A stretch of DNA of 42,995 nucleotides from the NCBI GenBank assembly GCA_947503265.1, contig CANNDC010000028.1, positions 1 through 42,995 on the forward strand, read 5' to 3'. Made by a program: the position numbers and the translations under genes. The notes beneath the pieces were generated by a model that ran no database searches, was not told the origin of the DNA, and worked only from the letters and a program-made list of their open reading frames with translations. The stretch comes from an uncultured Alteromonadaceae bacterium. Its GTDB lineage: Bacteria; Pseudomonadota; Gammaproteobacteria; Enterobacterales; Alteromonadaceae. This document shows positions 8,646 to 16,471 of the stretch, piece by piece. Position 1 is the stretch's first letter. Each line of letters opens with the position of its first letter.

Positions 8646-8675
8646 GTAAAAACAATTACTGCGTTTAAAACGCAG
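8646..8675 (-). terminator. Possible terminator of the diguanylate cyclase gene
   Basis: On the minus strand CTGCG-loop-CGCAG (8659-8675, with the loop itself A/T-palindromic) is followed by TAATTGTTTTT. It lies about 40 bases after the stop codon of the GGDEF gene. The stem is short, so efficiency is uncertain. Confidence 0.45.
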
Positions 8676-8714
8676 CGATCTCTCACTTTGCGAAGAAAAT
8701 AGGCCAATTTTAAG

Positions 8715-9758
8715 TTACATAGGCATAACGCGGTTTCTACCAAGTCGTTTGGCTTCATACAGCAGCTTATCAGCGCGTTCTATTAAGTTTTGAGTGGTTT
8801 CATTCGGTTCAAGTTGAGAGACACCGGCAGAAACCGTTATGTCCCCAAGAAGTTGGCCACTGCGTCTGTCTTTGACAGAAATTTTTTCTATTGCCCTGCG
8901 CATACCGTCGGCGATTTGGCGGCTTTGTTTGATATCAGCATCAGGCACTAAAACAGCGAACTCTTCACCACCGTATCTGAATACCTGTGCATCATTCCGG
9001 CAACTGGATTGTAATTTTTTGGCAACAGCTTTTAACACTAGATCACCCATTTGATGGCCATAGGTGTCGTTTATTTTTTTAAAATGATCGATATCTATCA
9101 GTATCAAACTCAATTTTTCCAACGCGAGTTTGCTTTGCAGTTCCGAATCAAAATATCTGCGATTACACAAGCCTGTAAGGGCATCATACAAAGCTTCTTG
9201 CTGGCTTTCTTGGAGCTGCACCTTTAAACGGGCTATTTCGCTCTCTGCGTTGTTTAATGCAGAATTAAAGCTGATAGTGCTTTGACGAATGTTTTGTGCT
9301 TCAGAAACCATGTTACGCACTAGGCTTAGCACTTCTTCTACCGACCATCCCTCTTTCTCGACTCGATTCAAATCATCGAGATGCAAATCCATGGTTTTCT
9401 TATAGCTATGAGAATCTGATTGGGTATCTTTTATGGTCTGTGATAGTTCAATCAACATGCTCTCAATTGACTGACGTAAGTCCCAAGCGGTAACGTTTTC
9501 GTTTTCTGAGACATACTGGCGATGCAGGTCTTTGGCTTTTAGCTCAGAAAGAGGCTTGCCTTGTTCAACAAGGGTATCGAGTTCTTGATTGAGTCCAGAT
9601 GACTCATTGCTTACGTAAGTGTACCAGAGGGCATAATTTGTTGGTATGGCAGAAATTTTATGTTTAACGAGCAGTGGAACAGTCTTTTTCAAGGTGATAA
9701 ACGACTGCTCTATTTGGTTAATACTGTCGTTTTGCGCTGGGCGCTTATTTTGCGTCAT
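8715..9758 (-). CDS. Diguanylate cyclase (GGDEF domain)
   Basis: A 347-residue protein making cyclic di-GMP. The first 175 residues are mostly helical and soluble with a conserved-looking IPTNYALWYTYVSNESSG stretch, and a coiled segment follows (NALNNAESEIARLKVQLQE-like). The GGDEF domain starts at YDALTGLCNRRYFD. Its active site is intact (FRYGGEEFAVLV) and the Mg2+/GTP part LILIDIDHFKKINDTYGH is present. The inhibitory I-site at the usual place reads RNDA instead of RxxD, so product inhibition may be weak. There is no transmembrane segment. It may share a transcript with nfeD-qmcA, 31 bases upstream. Confidence 0.9.
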   Translation of the reverse strand: MTQNKRPAQNDSINQIEQSFITLKKTVPLLVKHKISAIPTNYALWYTYVSNESSGLNQELDTLVEQGKPLSELKAKDLHRQYVSENENVTAWDLRQSIESMLIELSQTIKDTQSDSHSYKKTMDLHLDDLNRVEKEGWSVEEVLSLVRNMVSEAQNIRQSTISFNSALNNAESEIARLKVQLQESQQEALYDALTGLCNRRYFDSELQSKLALEKLSLILIDIDHFKKINDTYGHQMGDLVLKAVAKKLQSSCRNDAQVFRYGGEEFAVLVPDADIKQSRQIADGMRRAIEKISVKDRRSGQLLGDITVSAGVSQLEPNETTQNLIERADKLLYEAKRLGRNRVMPM

Positions 9759-9789
9759 GAATTCACTGCTCGCTAACGTTGTTAACTAA

Positions 9790-10245
9790 TTAATCGGGTT
9801 CGACGTAAAATACACCTACCTCAGTGCCAACGACTTTGACTTTTGATCCCGCTTGAATCTCGGTACTAGTTTTCACCTTCCAGTTGATACCTGAATAGTG
9901 ATAGCGACCTTCATTGTTTGGTGATATGTCTGTCTCAACAATAAAACCATGGCCAATCAAATCACTTTCGGCAACTTTTTTATCCACTTTGGTTTGCATA
10001 TTTTTTAGTGGTTTCCAAAGCAAAACTGCGTCCATTGCAGTAATGATGGCGACAGAAAGTACTGCACTCATTAAAGTTTCTGGTATGAAACCGGCAAACA
10101 TCAATAAGCCAGTGAACAGCGCCGCAACGCCAACAAAAAACAACACGAATGTAGAAAAACCTAACACCACTACTTCTATGGTTAACAAAAGTAAGCCAAT
10201 GATAATTAGGCTTTCTGTTAAGTGATTCGAGATAAAATCCATCAT
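9790..10245 (-). CDS. NfeD-family membrane protein (YbbJ-like)
   Basis: A 151-residue protein with hydrophobic segments in the first 75 residues (LIIIGLLLLTIEVVVLGF and neighbours). A soluble OB-fold NfeD domain follows, including GHGFIVETDISPNNEGRYHYSG and a final VKVVGTEVGVFYVEPD. NfeD proteins pair with SPFH/stomatin proteins, and here the ATG overlaps the qmcA stop by four bases, which indicates translational coupling. The pair probably forms membrane microdomains for protein quality control, as proposed for the E. coli homologues. Confidence 0.88.
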   Translation of the reverse strand: MMDFISNHLTESLIIIGLLLLTIEVVVLGFSTFVLFFVGVAALFTGLLMFAGFIPETLMSAVLSVAIITAMDAVLLWKPLKNMQTKVDKKVAESDLIGHGFIVETDISPNNEGRYHYSGINWKVKTSTEIQAGSKVKVVGTEVGVFYVEPD

Positions 10246-11180
10246 TTTGCCTTATTCATCGAGTTAATCACTGTCATGGCTTGTGCTACTACAGAAGCGG
10301 CTTCTGTGGCGCTATCAGGTAACAACACAATAGACGATTCTTTAGCAATTTCTTGTTTCGCTTCAATTGCTTTAGTTGCCAAATCGAGTTGAATGGCTTT
10401 TTGACCTTCTTCGGTATTGGCTTCTTTACCTACTTTTTTCAAAGCTTCAGCTTGCGCTTCTGCGACGGCTATTATCGCTTTAGCTTCACCTTCGGCTAAC
10501 AACACCTGTTGTTCTTTGTCTGCCTCAGCTGATAAGACAACCGAGGCTTTTTCACCTTCAGCACGGTTGATGGCTGCCTGTCTATCACCTTCAGACTCTA
10601 AAATTTGTGCACGTTTTACTCGCTCGGCTTTCATTTGAGCTTCCATAGCTTCCATTACTGATTGAGGCGGAACAATATCTTTAATTTCGTATCGTAAAAC
10701 CTGAATTCCCCAAGGTCCAGCAGCGTCATTGATAGCAGAAACAATGTTGGTGTTAAGCATGTCTCTTTCTTCGAAGGTTTTGTCTAGTTCCATTTTACCT
10801 AATTCAGAACGCATGGTTGTTTGTGCAAGTTGTGTCACTGCAAATACATAGTTATCGACACCATAGGTCGCTTTATACGGGTCCAATACACGAAAATACA
10901 ATACACCGTCTACCGATAGGGAGATATTGTCTTTGGTGATAGCACTTTGTTCGGGTACATCCACAGCTTGTTCTTTTAAAGAACGATCTGCAGCAATTCT
11001 GTCGATAAAGGGGACAATAAAATTCAAACCAGCTTCTTTAGTCGATTGAAATTTACCAAATCGCTCAATCAAATAAGCCCGATTTTGCGGTACAAACTTG
11101 ATTGAAGATTTCGCTAAAACAATAACGAAAATAAGCAATGCAGTTTGTGCGGTTAACAAATAATCAAAAATTATATCCAT
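10242..11180 (-). CDS. qmcA: SPFH/stomatin-like membrane protein (QmcA)
   Basis: A 312-residue protein with an N-terminal membrane anchor (about residues 8-24). The SPFH domain follows (VPQNRAYLIERFGKFQSTKEAG through QVLRYEIKDIVPP). A long Ala/Glu/Lys-rich helical region (AEGEKASVVLSAEADKEQQ, AEGEAKAIIAVAEAQAEAL) then mediates oligomer formation in this family. The length and partner (nfeD immediately downstream) match E. coli YbbK/QmcA. Homologues form large cages around FtsH-HflKC-like membrane proteases. The start codon fits the anchor at the N-terminus. Confidence 0.9.
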   Translation of the reverse strand: MDIIFDYLLTAQTALLIFVIVLAKSSIKFVPQNRAYLIERFGKFQSTKEAGLNFIVPFIDRIAADRSLKEQAVDVPEQSAITKDNISLSVDGVLYFRVLDPYKATYGVDNYVFAVTQLAQTTMRSELGKMELDKTFEERDMLNTNIVSAINDAAGPWGIQVLRYEIKDIVPPQSVMEAMEAQMKAERVKRAQILESEGDRQAAINRAEGEKASVVLSAEADKEQQVLLAEGEAKAIIAVAEAQAEALKKVGKEANTEEGQKAIQLDLATKAIEAKQEIAKESSIVLLPDSATEAASVVAQAMTVINSMNKAK

Positions 11181-11253
11181 GTTGTAATACTCCTGTTGAT
11201 AACTAGCTATTAAACATTTAGTAGGTTATCCCACTAAATTAAATTTTTAGCAA

Positions 11254-11279
11254 TAAAAAAGGCGTCAAACTAGACGCCT
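11254..11279 (-). terminator. Terminator-like hairpin near the qmcA start
   Basis: On the minus strand AGGCGTC-TAGTTT-GACGCCT is followed by six T. It lies about 180 bases after the stop codon of the amidohydrolase gene and 75 bases before qmcA, so it would stop read-through from the amidohydrolase into qmcA. Confidence 0.8.
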
Positions 11280-11300
11280 ATTTAGTCACCAAATGTATTA

Positions 11301-11411
11301 GGGCCTGCTGCCCTTCGGGTTCGTCCTAAGCGCCTCCTGCTCTTTGTTGCTGATTTTTAGCTTAGAACCACTAGGCTTTCAAATCAGCGCCGCAATCAGA
11401 AGGCGCTCTAG
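11301..11411. repeat. Long imperfect hairpin element (REP/MITE-like)
   Basis: Outer arms AGCGCCT (11329-11335) and AGGCGCT (11401-11407) are perfect complements. Inside them CTGATTT (11350-11356) pairs with AAATCAG (11381-11387). A second short palindrome, CTGCCCTTCGGG, precedes them. It lies between two minus-strand genes, before the terminator at 11254. It looks like a dispersed palindromic repeat unit, but the copy number in the genome cannot be seen here. Confidence 0.5.
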
Positions 11412-11461
11412 ATGGCAACCACGTTGTAGAACAAAATTCATGCAGTAAAGGTCAACAGACC

Positions 11462-14400
11462 CTAGTGAACCCACTTATGGCGTTTGGCTTTTTCATGCAT
11501 TTCAGCCTCGGTAGTCTTGGGCATAAACGCTTGGTTATCCGCTTCAAAGAAGAAGGGTTGACGTTGGGTTTTGCTACCCAATTCATTCATTGTAGCCGCC
11601 TCGTAAACTCGACCGTTAATTACAGTATAATCAACAAACTCACTGCGGCGAATGTCAGACAACACATTGCCATCCATAATCACCAAATCAGCAGCTTTAC
11701 CGACTTCAATACTGCCAATTTGTTTGTCCATTCCAAGGTGTTTTGCGCCATCGATAGTTCCGCCTCGCAACGCTTCCCAAGGAGTGAATCCACCTTGATT
11801 CATTATCCATAATTCCCAGTGAGCTGCTAAGCCTTCTCGTTGACCATGTGCACCAATGTGCACACCTACACCATTGTCACGTAGTTCTTTGGCATAACTT
11901 GCTACTTCAATATGATTATATTGATTATCTGGAGCTGTTGGACGTCGAATTGAACGACGATCAACTAAGAAGTGCGGGGTATAGCGCATCAATCTTTCGT
12001 TTTTCCATACCTCAGTACGATCGTACCAGTATTCTTCACCCATTAATCCGCCATAAGAAACAACAAAGGTAGGGGTGTAGCCAAATTTTGCTGCTGCCCA
12101 AAGTTGCGTTAAGTCGTTGTAGCCTTTTGCAATGGGTAGCGAATGTTCGAGGCCAGTATGTCCATCTACTAACATAGAAATGTTTTGTTGATACTTACCG
12201 CCACCTTCTGGCACGACCATCATGCCCAATTCACGAGCTGCTGCTAGCACTTGTTGACGCTGGTCACGTCTTGGTTGGTTATAGCTTTTAACCGAAATAG
12301 CGCCAACGTCTTTCAATCGTTGCAAGTGATACTTTGCATCATCAAAGCTGTTAATAATTGCTTTGTAACCAATAGCCTCAGCACCGTATAAAATTGTTCC
12401 AGTTGAGTAAATCCTAGGTGCAACGATCTTTCCTGCTTTTTGCAGCTCTGCAGCCGAGAATATTTCAGTAGTGTCATTAGATGGGTCATGAATAGTGGTT
12501 ACACCAAAAGCAAGATTCGAGTATTGGCTCCAGTTTTGTTGTGGGATGATTTCATTGCGACCTTGGGCACCGTGAGCGTGTGTATCAATAAGGCCTGGAA
12601 TGACGGTTTTGCCTTTTGCATCGACTATCAAAGCGTCGTCAGGGATTTCAATGTCTTCTGCTGTGCCTACTGAAACAATTTTGTTGCCTTCAATGACAAT
12701 AACACCATTTTCAATAATTTCTTGTTCATTGTCAGCATTGCGCATGGTCACAACTTTACCACCTACAATAGCTTTAATACCTTCAGGTATATCTGAGGAT
12801 TGTTCAAATGACAAATTTATCCCTTCAGCCACTGGCTCGGGTAATTCTTCCGGGGAATCAGGTAGGAAATCAAATGCGTCTTTCAACTCGCGCTCAAAAT
12901 AATAAGGGCCATGATACCAACTGACTGTTTTATTATCTGGGTGCCAAGTTAAGTATTCGCCAGCGCGACTCGATATTTGTTTTACCGGCAGAGCGGTGCT
13001 CTTAGGGCCGATTTTCTGACGTTTCCCCGTCGCGACATAAGGTGCAACGTAGGCATTGTATTGATGTACAAAGGCAACCCACTTACCGTCATGAGAAAGG
13101 CGGTATTCACTGACTTTATCAGCACCGTATAAATGTTCTTGCTTGTCTTCTCCTTGCAGATTCACACTGACTAATTGTGTTTCTGTGTAGGGAGTGCCGC
13201 CAACGATAGAGGTGAAATAGACGCGATCATTGGTGCCAGCAAAATGTGGGTCAGAACCGCTTTTTGATACTCGGGTGTGAGTTTCATCATCCAGATTTAG
13301 TACATAAATACCCGGTTCAATTGACCATTTGGAACTTAACAAATAGCCTCCGGTAAATTTACGATAAACAATCATTTCACCGTCTAAAGAAAAACTCGGT
13401 TCGATATAGTGGCCAGGGTTTTCACTTACGACTTTACCTCTACCACCTCTGGCGGAAACGACTCTGATGGTGCCAAGAGATTCGTCATCCCACGTTGTAT
13501 AAACTACTTTTTTACCGTCATTTGAGAATCGAGGATAGTACTCGTCATGTTCGTTTTGCTTAGTGAGTCTTTTAACTTTTCCCGATTTAACGTCGTGTAA
13601 ATAGAGTTTCCCCAAGGCTTGGAACAAAATGCTTTTTCCATTTGGCGATTTTTGCGCCCAACGCATCATTTTTACATCAAATTTATCTGGAGCGACATCA
13701 ACATCAAAACGCACCGCATCTGCATATTGCACCTTGGTATTGACCTTGATATCCAATGTGGTTAGTTCTTGCGACTTCACCTCAAGTTTGTGGATCTTAC
13801 CCGCTGTCCAAAACACCAATTGTTTTGAATCGGGTGTCCAATCAAAGTAGGCGAAATAACCTTCGCTACCAAACCCTTCCTGCATGTCACGTTCCAAGTC
13901 CATAAACAACGGCTTTTCGCTACCATCTTTTAAATTTTTCACATACAGCGCGGTTCTATTTTTCACTCTCTTGATGAAGGCTAGGTGCTTTCCATCAGGT
14001 GATGGGGTTGGGACAATGGCACCACCTGTTCCTGAAACAAACCGTTCTTCTTCGCCTTTTTCTAAATCATAGCGAGTAATGGCAAATATAGATTTCAGTG
14101 GATCGCGATTGTAGCTAAAAGTTGTGCCTGAGGTGATATCTTGAGTGAAGTAAACGTATTTACCATCGGGAGAAAACACAGGATCAGCAATGTTTTTTTG
14201 ATCCTTCTTACCATTTACTCTCGCTTTCACTTTTATACCATCGCCACCAGAATGGTGATACATCCACACCTCTCCAGCAGGAATACTTCGACTCGACATA
14301 ATGCCTTTAGCTACCACTATGTACTCGCCGTCTGGGCTCCATTTGGGGGAGTGAATCAGGTTGTTTTTTTCTTTAGTGATTTGGCGCAGATCTGAACCAT

Positions 14401-14773
14401 CTTTATTCATCACCCATATATTTGACAAGCCCCCTCGGTCTGACACAAACGCAATTTTGTTGCCGTCAGGACTTACCGCTGGATGAATATTCCAAGCGAG
14501 GTCTTGAGTAAGTGCTTTGGCTTCACCACCAGATGAACTCACAATAAAAATGTCGCCAAGGGTATCAAAAACAATCTGTTTTCCATCTGGCGTAACGTCT
14601 AAACTCGCCCAAGTGATCTCATCAGAATTGATGTCTAAAGTATTTAAATCAAAAGGGGGGTTGAGAACATCCCATTCGGATTTTTCTTCTTCAGCATAGG
14701 TTGAAAACGAAAAGGCCGAGAAGAGCAGACATAAAATCGCACTTGATCGACGCCAAGTTAGGTGATTATTCAT
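11462..14773 (-). CDS. Secreted TolB-propeller amidohydrolase
   Basis: An 1103-residue exported protein. A signal peptide covers about residues 1-27 (basic start, then LCLLFSAFSFSTYA, cut before EEE). Residues ~50-640 carry TolB/WD40-like beta-propeller repeats with the recurring xSPDGKxIxF pattern. Residues ~670-1060 form an amidohydrolase domain with the metal motif H732-x-H734 (VIPGLIDTHAHG), EHS, IGAHG, and the closing GSIEVGKAADLVIMDGNVL. This fusion recurs in marine gammaproteobacteria as an imidazolonepropionase-like or dipeptidase-like enzyme. The substrate is unknown, and peptides or amides in the periplasm are plausible. It is monocistronic. Confidence 0.88.
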   Translation of the reverse strand: MNNHLTWRRSSAILCLLFSAFSFSTYAEEEKSEWDVLNPPFDLNTLDINSDEITWASLDVTPDGKQIVFDTLGDIFIVSSSGGEAKALTQDLAWNIHPAVSPDGNKIAFVSDRGGLSNIWVMNKDGSDLRQITKEKNNLIHSPKWSPDGEYIVVAKGIMSSRSIPAGEVWMYHHSGGDGIKVKARVNGKKDQKNIADPVFSPDGKYVYFTQDITSGTTFSYNRDPLKSIFAITRYDLEKGEEERFVSGTGGAIVPTPSPDGKHLAFIKRVKNRTALYVKNLKDGSEKPLFMDLERDMQEGFGSEGYFAYFDWTPDSKQLVFWTAGKIHKLEVKSQELTTLDIKVNTKVQYADAVRFDVDVAPDKFDVKMMRWAQKSPNGKSILFQALGKLYLHDVKSGKVKRLTKQNEHDEYYPRFSNDGKKVVYTTWDDESLGTIRVVSARGGRGKVVSENPGHYIEPSFSLDGEMIVYRKFTGGYLLSSKWSIEPGIYVLNLDDETHTRVSKSGSDPHFAGTNDRVYFTSIVGGTPYTETQLVSVNLQGEDKQEHLYGADKVSEYRLSHDGKWVAFVHQYNAYVAPYVATGKRQKIGPKSTALPVKQISSRAGEYLTWHPDNKTVSWYHGPYYFERELKDAFDFLPDSPEELPEPVAEGINLSFEQSSDIPEGIKAIVGGKVVTMRNADNEQEIIENGVIVIEGNKIVSVGTAEDIEIPDDALIVDAKGKTVIPGLIDTHAHGAQGRNEIIPQQNWSQYSNLAFGVTTIHDPSNDTTEIFSAAELQKAGKIVAPRIYSTGTILYGAEAIGYKAIINSFDDAKYHLQRLKDVGAISVKSYNQPRRDQRQQVLAAARELGMMVVPEGGGKYQQNISMLVDGHTGLEHSLPIAKGYNDLTQLWAAAKFGYTPTFVVSYGGLMGEEYWYDRTEVWKNERLMRYTPHFLVDRRSIRRPTAPDNQYNHIEVASYAKELRDNGVGVHIGAHGQREGLAAHWELWIMNQGGFTPWEALRGGTIDGAKHLGMDKQIGSIEVGKAADLVIMDGNVLSDIRRSEFVDYTVINGRVYEAATMNELGSKTQRQPFFFEADNQAFMPKTTEAEMHEKAKRHKWVH

Positions 14774-14827
14774 AGTGATTCCCTGAAGTTTTACTTTTAT
14801 TAAGCCACTAACTATACGACAAAATAA

Positions 14828-14847
14828 CCTAAAAGAGATCGCTCTTT
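14828..14847 (-). terminator. Possible weak terminator of the peptide operon
   Basis: On the minus strand AAAGAG-CGAT-CTCTTT is followed by TAGGTTATTTT. It is about 75 bases after the ATP-grasp stop codon and also lies upstream of the amidohydrolase start. The stem has only six pairs. Confidence 0.4.
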
Positions 14848-14920
14848 GTGGAGAACAAGGAAATTCCTCTACTGATACAAGTCAACTATATTGAACACCT
14901 TTGCTATGCGCACAACTCCG

Positions 14921-15826
14921 TTATTTCAATAACTCAATCAATTTTTCTGTAATAGGGTAACCAGTTACCTTCTCGAAATGAATAAACATTGGGCTAGGAT
15001 TAGCTTCTAAAAAGTAATATTTTCCTGTCTCATCTCGTCGCCAATCGATGGCGGTCCAATACATGCCAAGACCTTTGGTAACTCTTTTGGCAAGTTGGCT
15101 GATACTAGGAGGTGGTTCAAAAGGAATGTGTTCAGGATTCGACTCGGTTCGAAAATCAGCGTTGCTACTGACAATCTCCGCACTATACACATGGTCGCCG
15201 ATTACGTAAGTACGGATATTAGTTCCGGATATGAATCGTTGAATAGTGACTGGGGCAAATTGTAAAACACGTTCCAATCGTAAAGGCGACAACATATCTT
15301 CTTCGATCATCATAGAGTGAGCCCCGCCATATACGGGCTTAAATATAGCGGGTTTATATTGTTTAACGAAGGCCAAAATACGCTTGGAATCATTGCCGAT
15401 AAAGGTTTCGGGAATAGTGGCGCCTAACATGCTGGCCCGCTCAAGTTGTCGAGGTTTGACTCTATGGGAGTCGAAAACAGCCCATGAATTTACCCATTTT
15501 ATCTTGGGTTCGCTCAAGAAAGTTCGCAATGTGCTTATGCTATCGCTGATTGAAATTTGTTGCTGATTTTCGCTCAGATTTTCAGAAATAGTCACTGAAC
15601 TTATCGTACTCCAAAATACGCTTTTTATTTGTGCAAAACGGACCCGTTTTTGATTTATCTTCAGTGAATTTTTGCTAGATGAAGGGTTCCAGCTAATTGA
15701 ATTGCTTGTCGGAAAATCTGCTGTATCGAATAGAATTGGGTTTAAGCCATGATCTTCACAACTCGCCATCATATGTTGAGCATGACAATCATTCTCTGAG
15801 CCAAGCACGAGTGTAACTGGATGCAA
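14921..15826 (-). CDS. RimK-like ATP-grasp enzyme, probable graspetide (RiPP) maturase
   Basis: A 301-residue ATP-grasp protein. The nucleotide-binding part shows AIFKPVYGGAHSMMIEED, the central part TIQRFISGTNIRTYVIGDHV, and the Mg2+ motif FLEANPSPM with the family Glu-x-Asn. The N-terminal half has SVFWS in the place where peptide-modifying ATP-grasp enzymes carry a W-containing motif. Such enzymes activate side-chain carboxylates and join them to Thr/Ser/Lys of a precursor. It follows the GG-leader precursor gene by 73 bases. The start is TTG, supported by AAGGA seven bases before it and no ATG or GTG nearby. It is the last gene of the operon. The reaction is inferred from class and context, not proven. 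Confidence 0.8.
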   Translation of the reverse strand: MHPVTLVLGSENDCHAQHMMASCEDHGLNPILFDTADFPTSNSISWNPSSSKNSLKINQKRVRFAQIKSVFWSTISSVTISENLSENQQQISISDSISTLRTFLSEPKIKWVNSWAVFDSHRVKPRQLERASMLGATIPETFIGNDSKRILAFVKQYKPAIFKPVYGGAHSMMIEEDMLSPLRLERVLQFAPVTIQRFISGTNIRTYVIGDHVYSAEIVSSNADFRTESNPEHIPFEPPPSISQLAKRVTKGLGMYWTAIDWRRDETGKYYFLEANPSPMFIHFEKVTGYPITEKLIELLK

Positions 15827-15863
15827 TCTAAAGTCCTTTTTTCGTTTTTTAAGTGAAATGAAA

Positions 15864-15891
15864 TTGAGTAGCTCTGCCTTGAACTACTCAA
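15864..15891 (-). terminator. Hairpin between precursor and ATP-grasp gene (attenuator or partial terminator)
   Basis: The perfect 8-bp stem TTGAGTAG/CTACTCAA has a 12-base loop and is followed on the minus strand by TTTCATTT. It starts nine bases after the precursor stop codon. It would reduce read-through and/or protect the precursor mRNA 3' end, giving more precursor than enzyme. Confidence 0.55.
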
Positions 15892-15899
15892 CTCATATT

Positions 15900-16082
15900 T
15901 TAGAAGTGGTTGAAACTTCCCCCTTCTTCACCAATTGCCATAGTTGATCCTATAGCTGGCTTTATGACGGGTTTATATTTTTGCCTGTTCTCTTGGCTAA
16001 CTTGTCTAATTTGGCTACCTCCAGATACCGTTTTTTGTTCAAGCTCTGTCAATTCCATTGTACATGTGAACGGATGGTCCAT
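15900..16082 (-). CDS. Double-glycine leader RiPP precursor with STxxxxEE core (candidate graspetide)
   Basis: A 60-residue peptide. The leader (residues 1-22) ends MELTELEQKTVSGG, a classic site for C39 peptidases. The 38-residue core begins SQIRQVSQEN, continues with a Lys/Pro-rich part (KYKPVIKP) and ends with S46-T47-MAIG-E52-E53 then GGSFNHF. Ser-Thr-x4-Glu-Glu equals the plesiocin-type TTxxxxEE unit with the first Thr as Ser, so two side-chain ester links forming one hairpin are plausible. I chose the ATG at 16082 because AAGGAGA lies six bases before it; an in-frame ATG at 16133 lacks such a site. The matching ATP-grasp enzyme is next downstream and the exporter is upstream. Confidence 0.75.
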   Translation of the reverse strand: MDHPFTCTMELTELEQKTVSGGSQIRQVSQENRQKYKPVIKPAIGSTMAIGEEGGSFNHF

Positions 16083-16116
16083 TTCATTCTCCTTATGATT
16101 TTCATTGAGTGTAACT

Positions 16117-16144
16117 AAGGCGAGAGACTTCAAAAACTCGCCTT
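16117..16144 (-). promoter_or_regulatory. Hairpin in the leader of the precursor gene
   Basis: The perfect 8-bp stem AAGGCGAG/CTCGCCTT with a 12-base loop lies 35 bases before the precursor start codon, between the LuxR-type gene and the precursor gene. No T tract follows. It is more likely an mRNA processing or stability element at the 5' end of the precursor message than a terminator. Confidence 0.45.
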
Positions 16145-16223
16145 AAAAGTATCCTTACTATTAACTTACTAAGTAACTGTTCGTTAGTTCGGCTTTACGT
16201 ACAGTTTTAGCAATGGTTGCGCC

Positions 16224-16445
16224 CTAAACAGGTTCACAATAGTTTGGAAACATTGACATCAGTACCTTTCGATTGCTTACCGCCATTTTCTTAAAAATAT
16301 TAGTGCAGTGGAATTTAACAGTTCTCTCGCTAATAAAAAGTTGATCGGCAATTGAGCGGTTAGTCAAACCTTGACAAATTTTATTGGCGACTTGAGCTTC
16401 TCTTTTAGATAACTTGTCTTGATATAATTCCCTATAATCGTTCAT
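16224..16445 (-). CDS. Stand-alone LuxR/GerE-type HTH protein
   Basis: A 73-residue protein made almost wholly of a LuxR-type DNA-binding domain: SKREAQVANKICQGLTNRSIADQLFISERTVKFHCTNIFKKM spans about residues 13-54 and contains the recognition helix SERTVKFHCTNIF. There is no receiver or autoinducer domain, unlike full-length LuxR/NarL proteins (about 200-250 residues). AAGGA lies nine bases before the ATG. It sits 26 bases after the exporter gene and just before the precursor gene, so it most likely controls this operon (or the precursor promoter). Direct evidence for its target is lacking. Confidence 0.8.
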   Translation of the reverse strand: MNDYRELYQDKLSKREAQVANKICQGLTNRSIADQLFISERTVKFHCTNIFKKMAVSNRKVLMSMFPNYCEPV

Positions 16446-16471
16446 AGTATTTTTCCTTAAATAGTTGAGTT

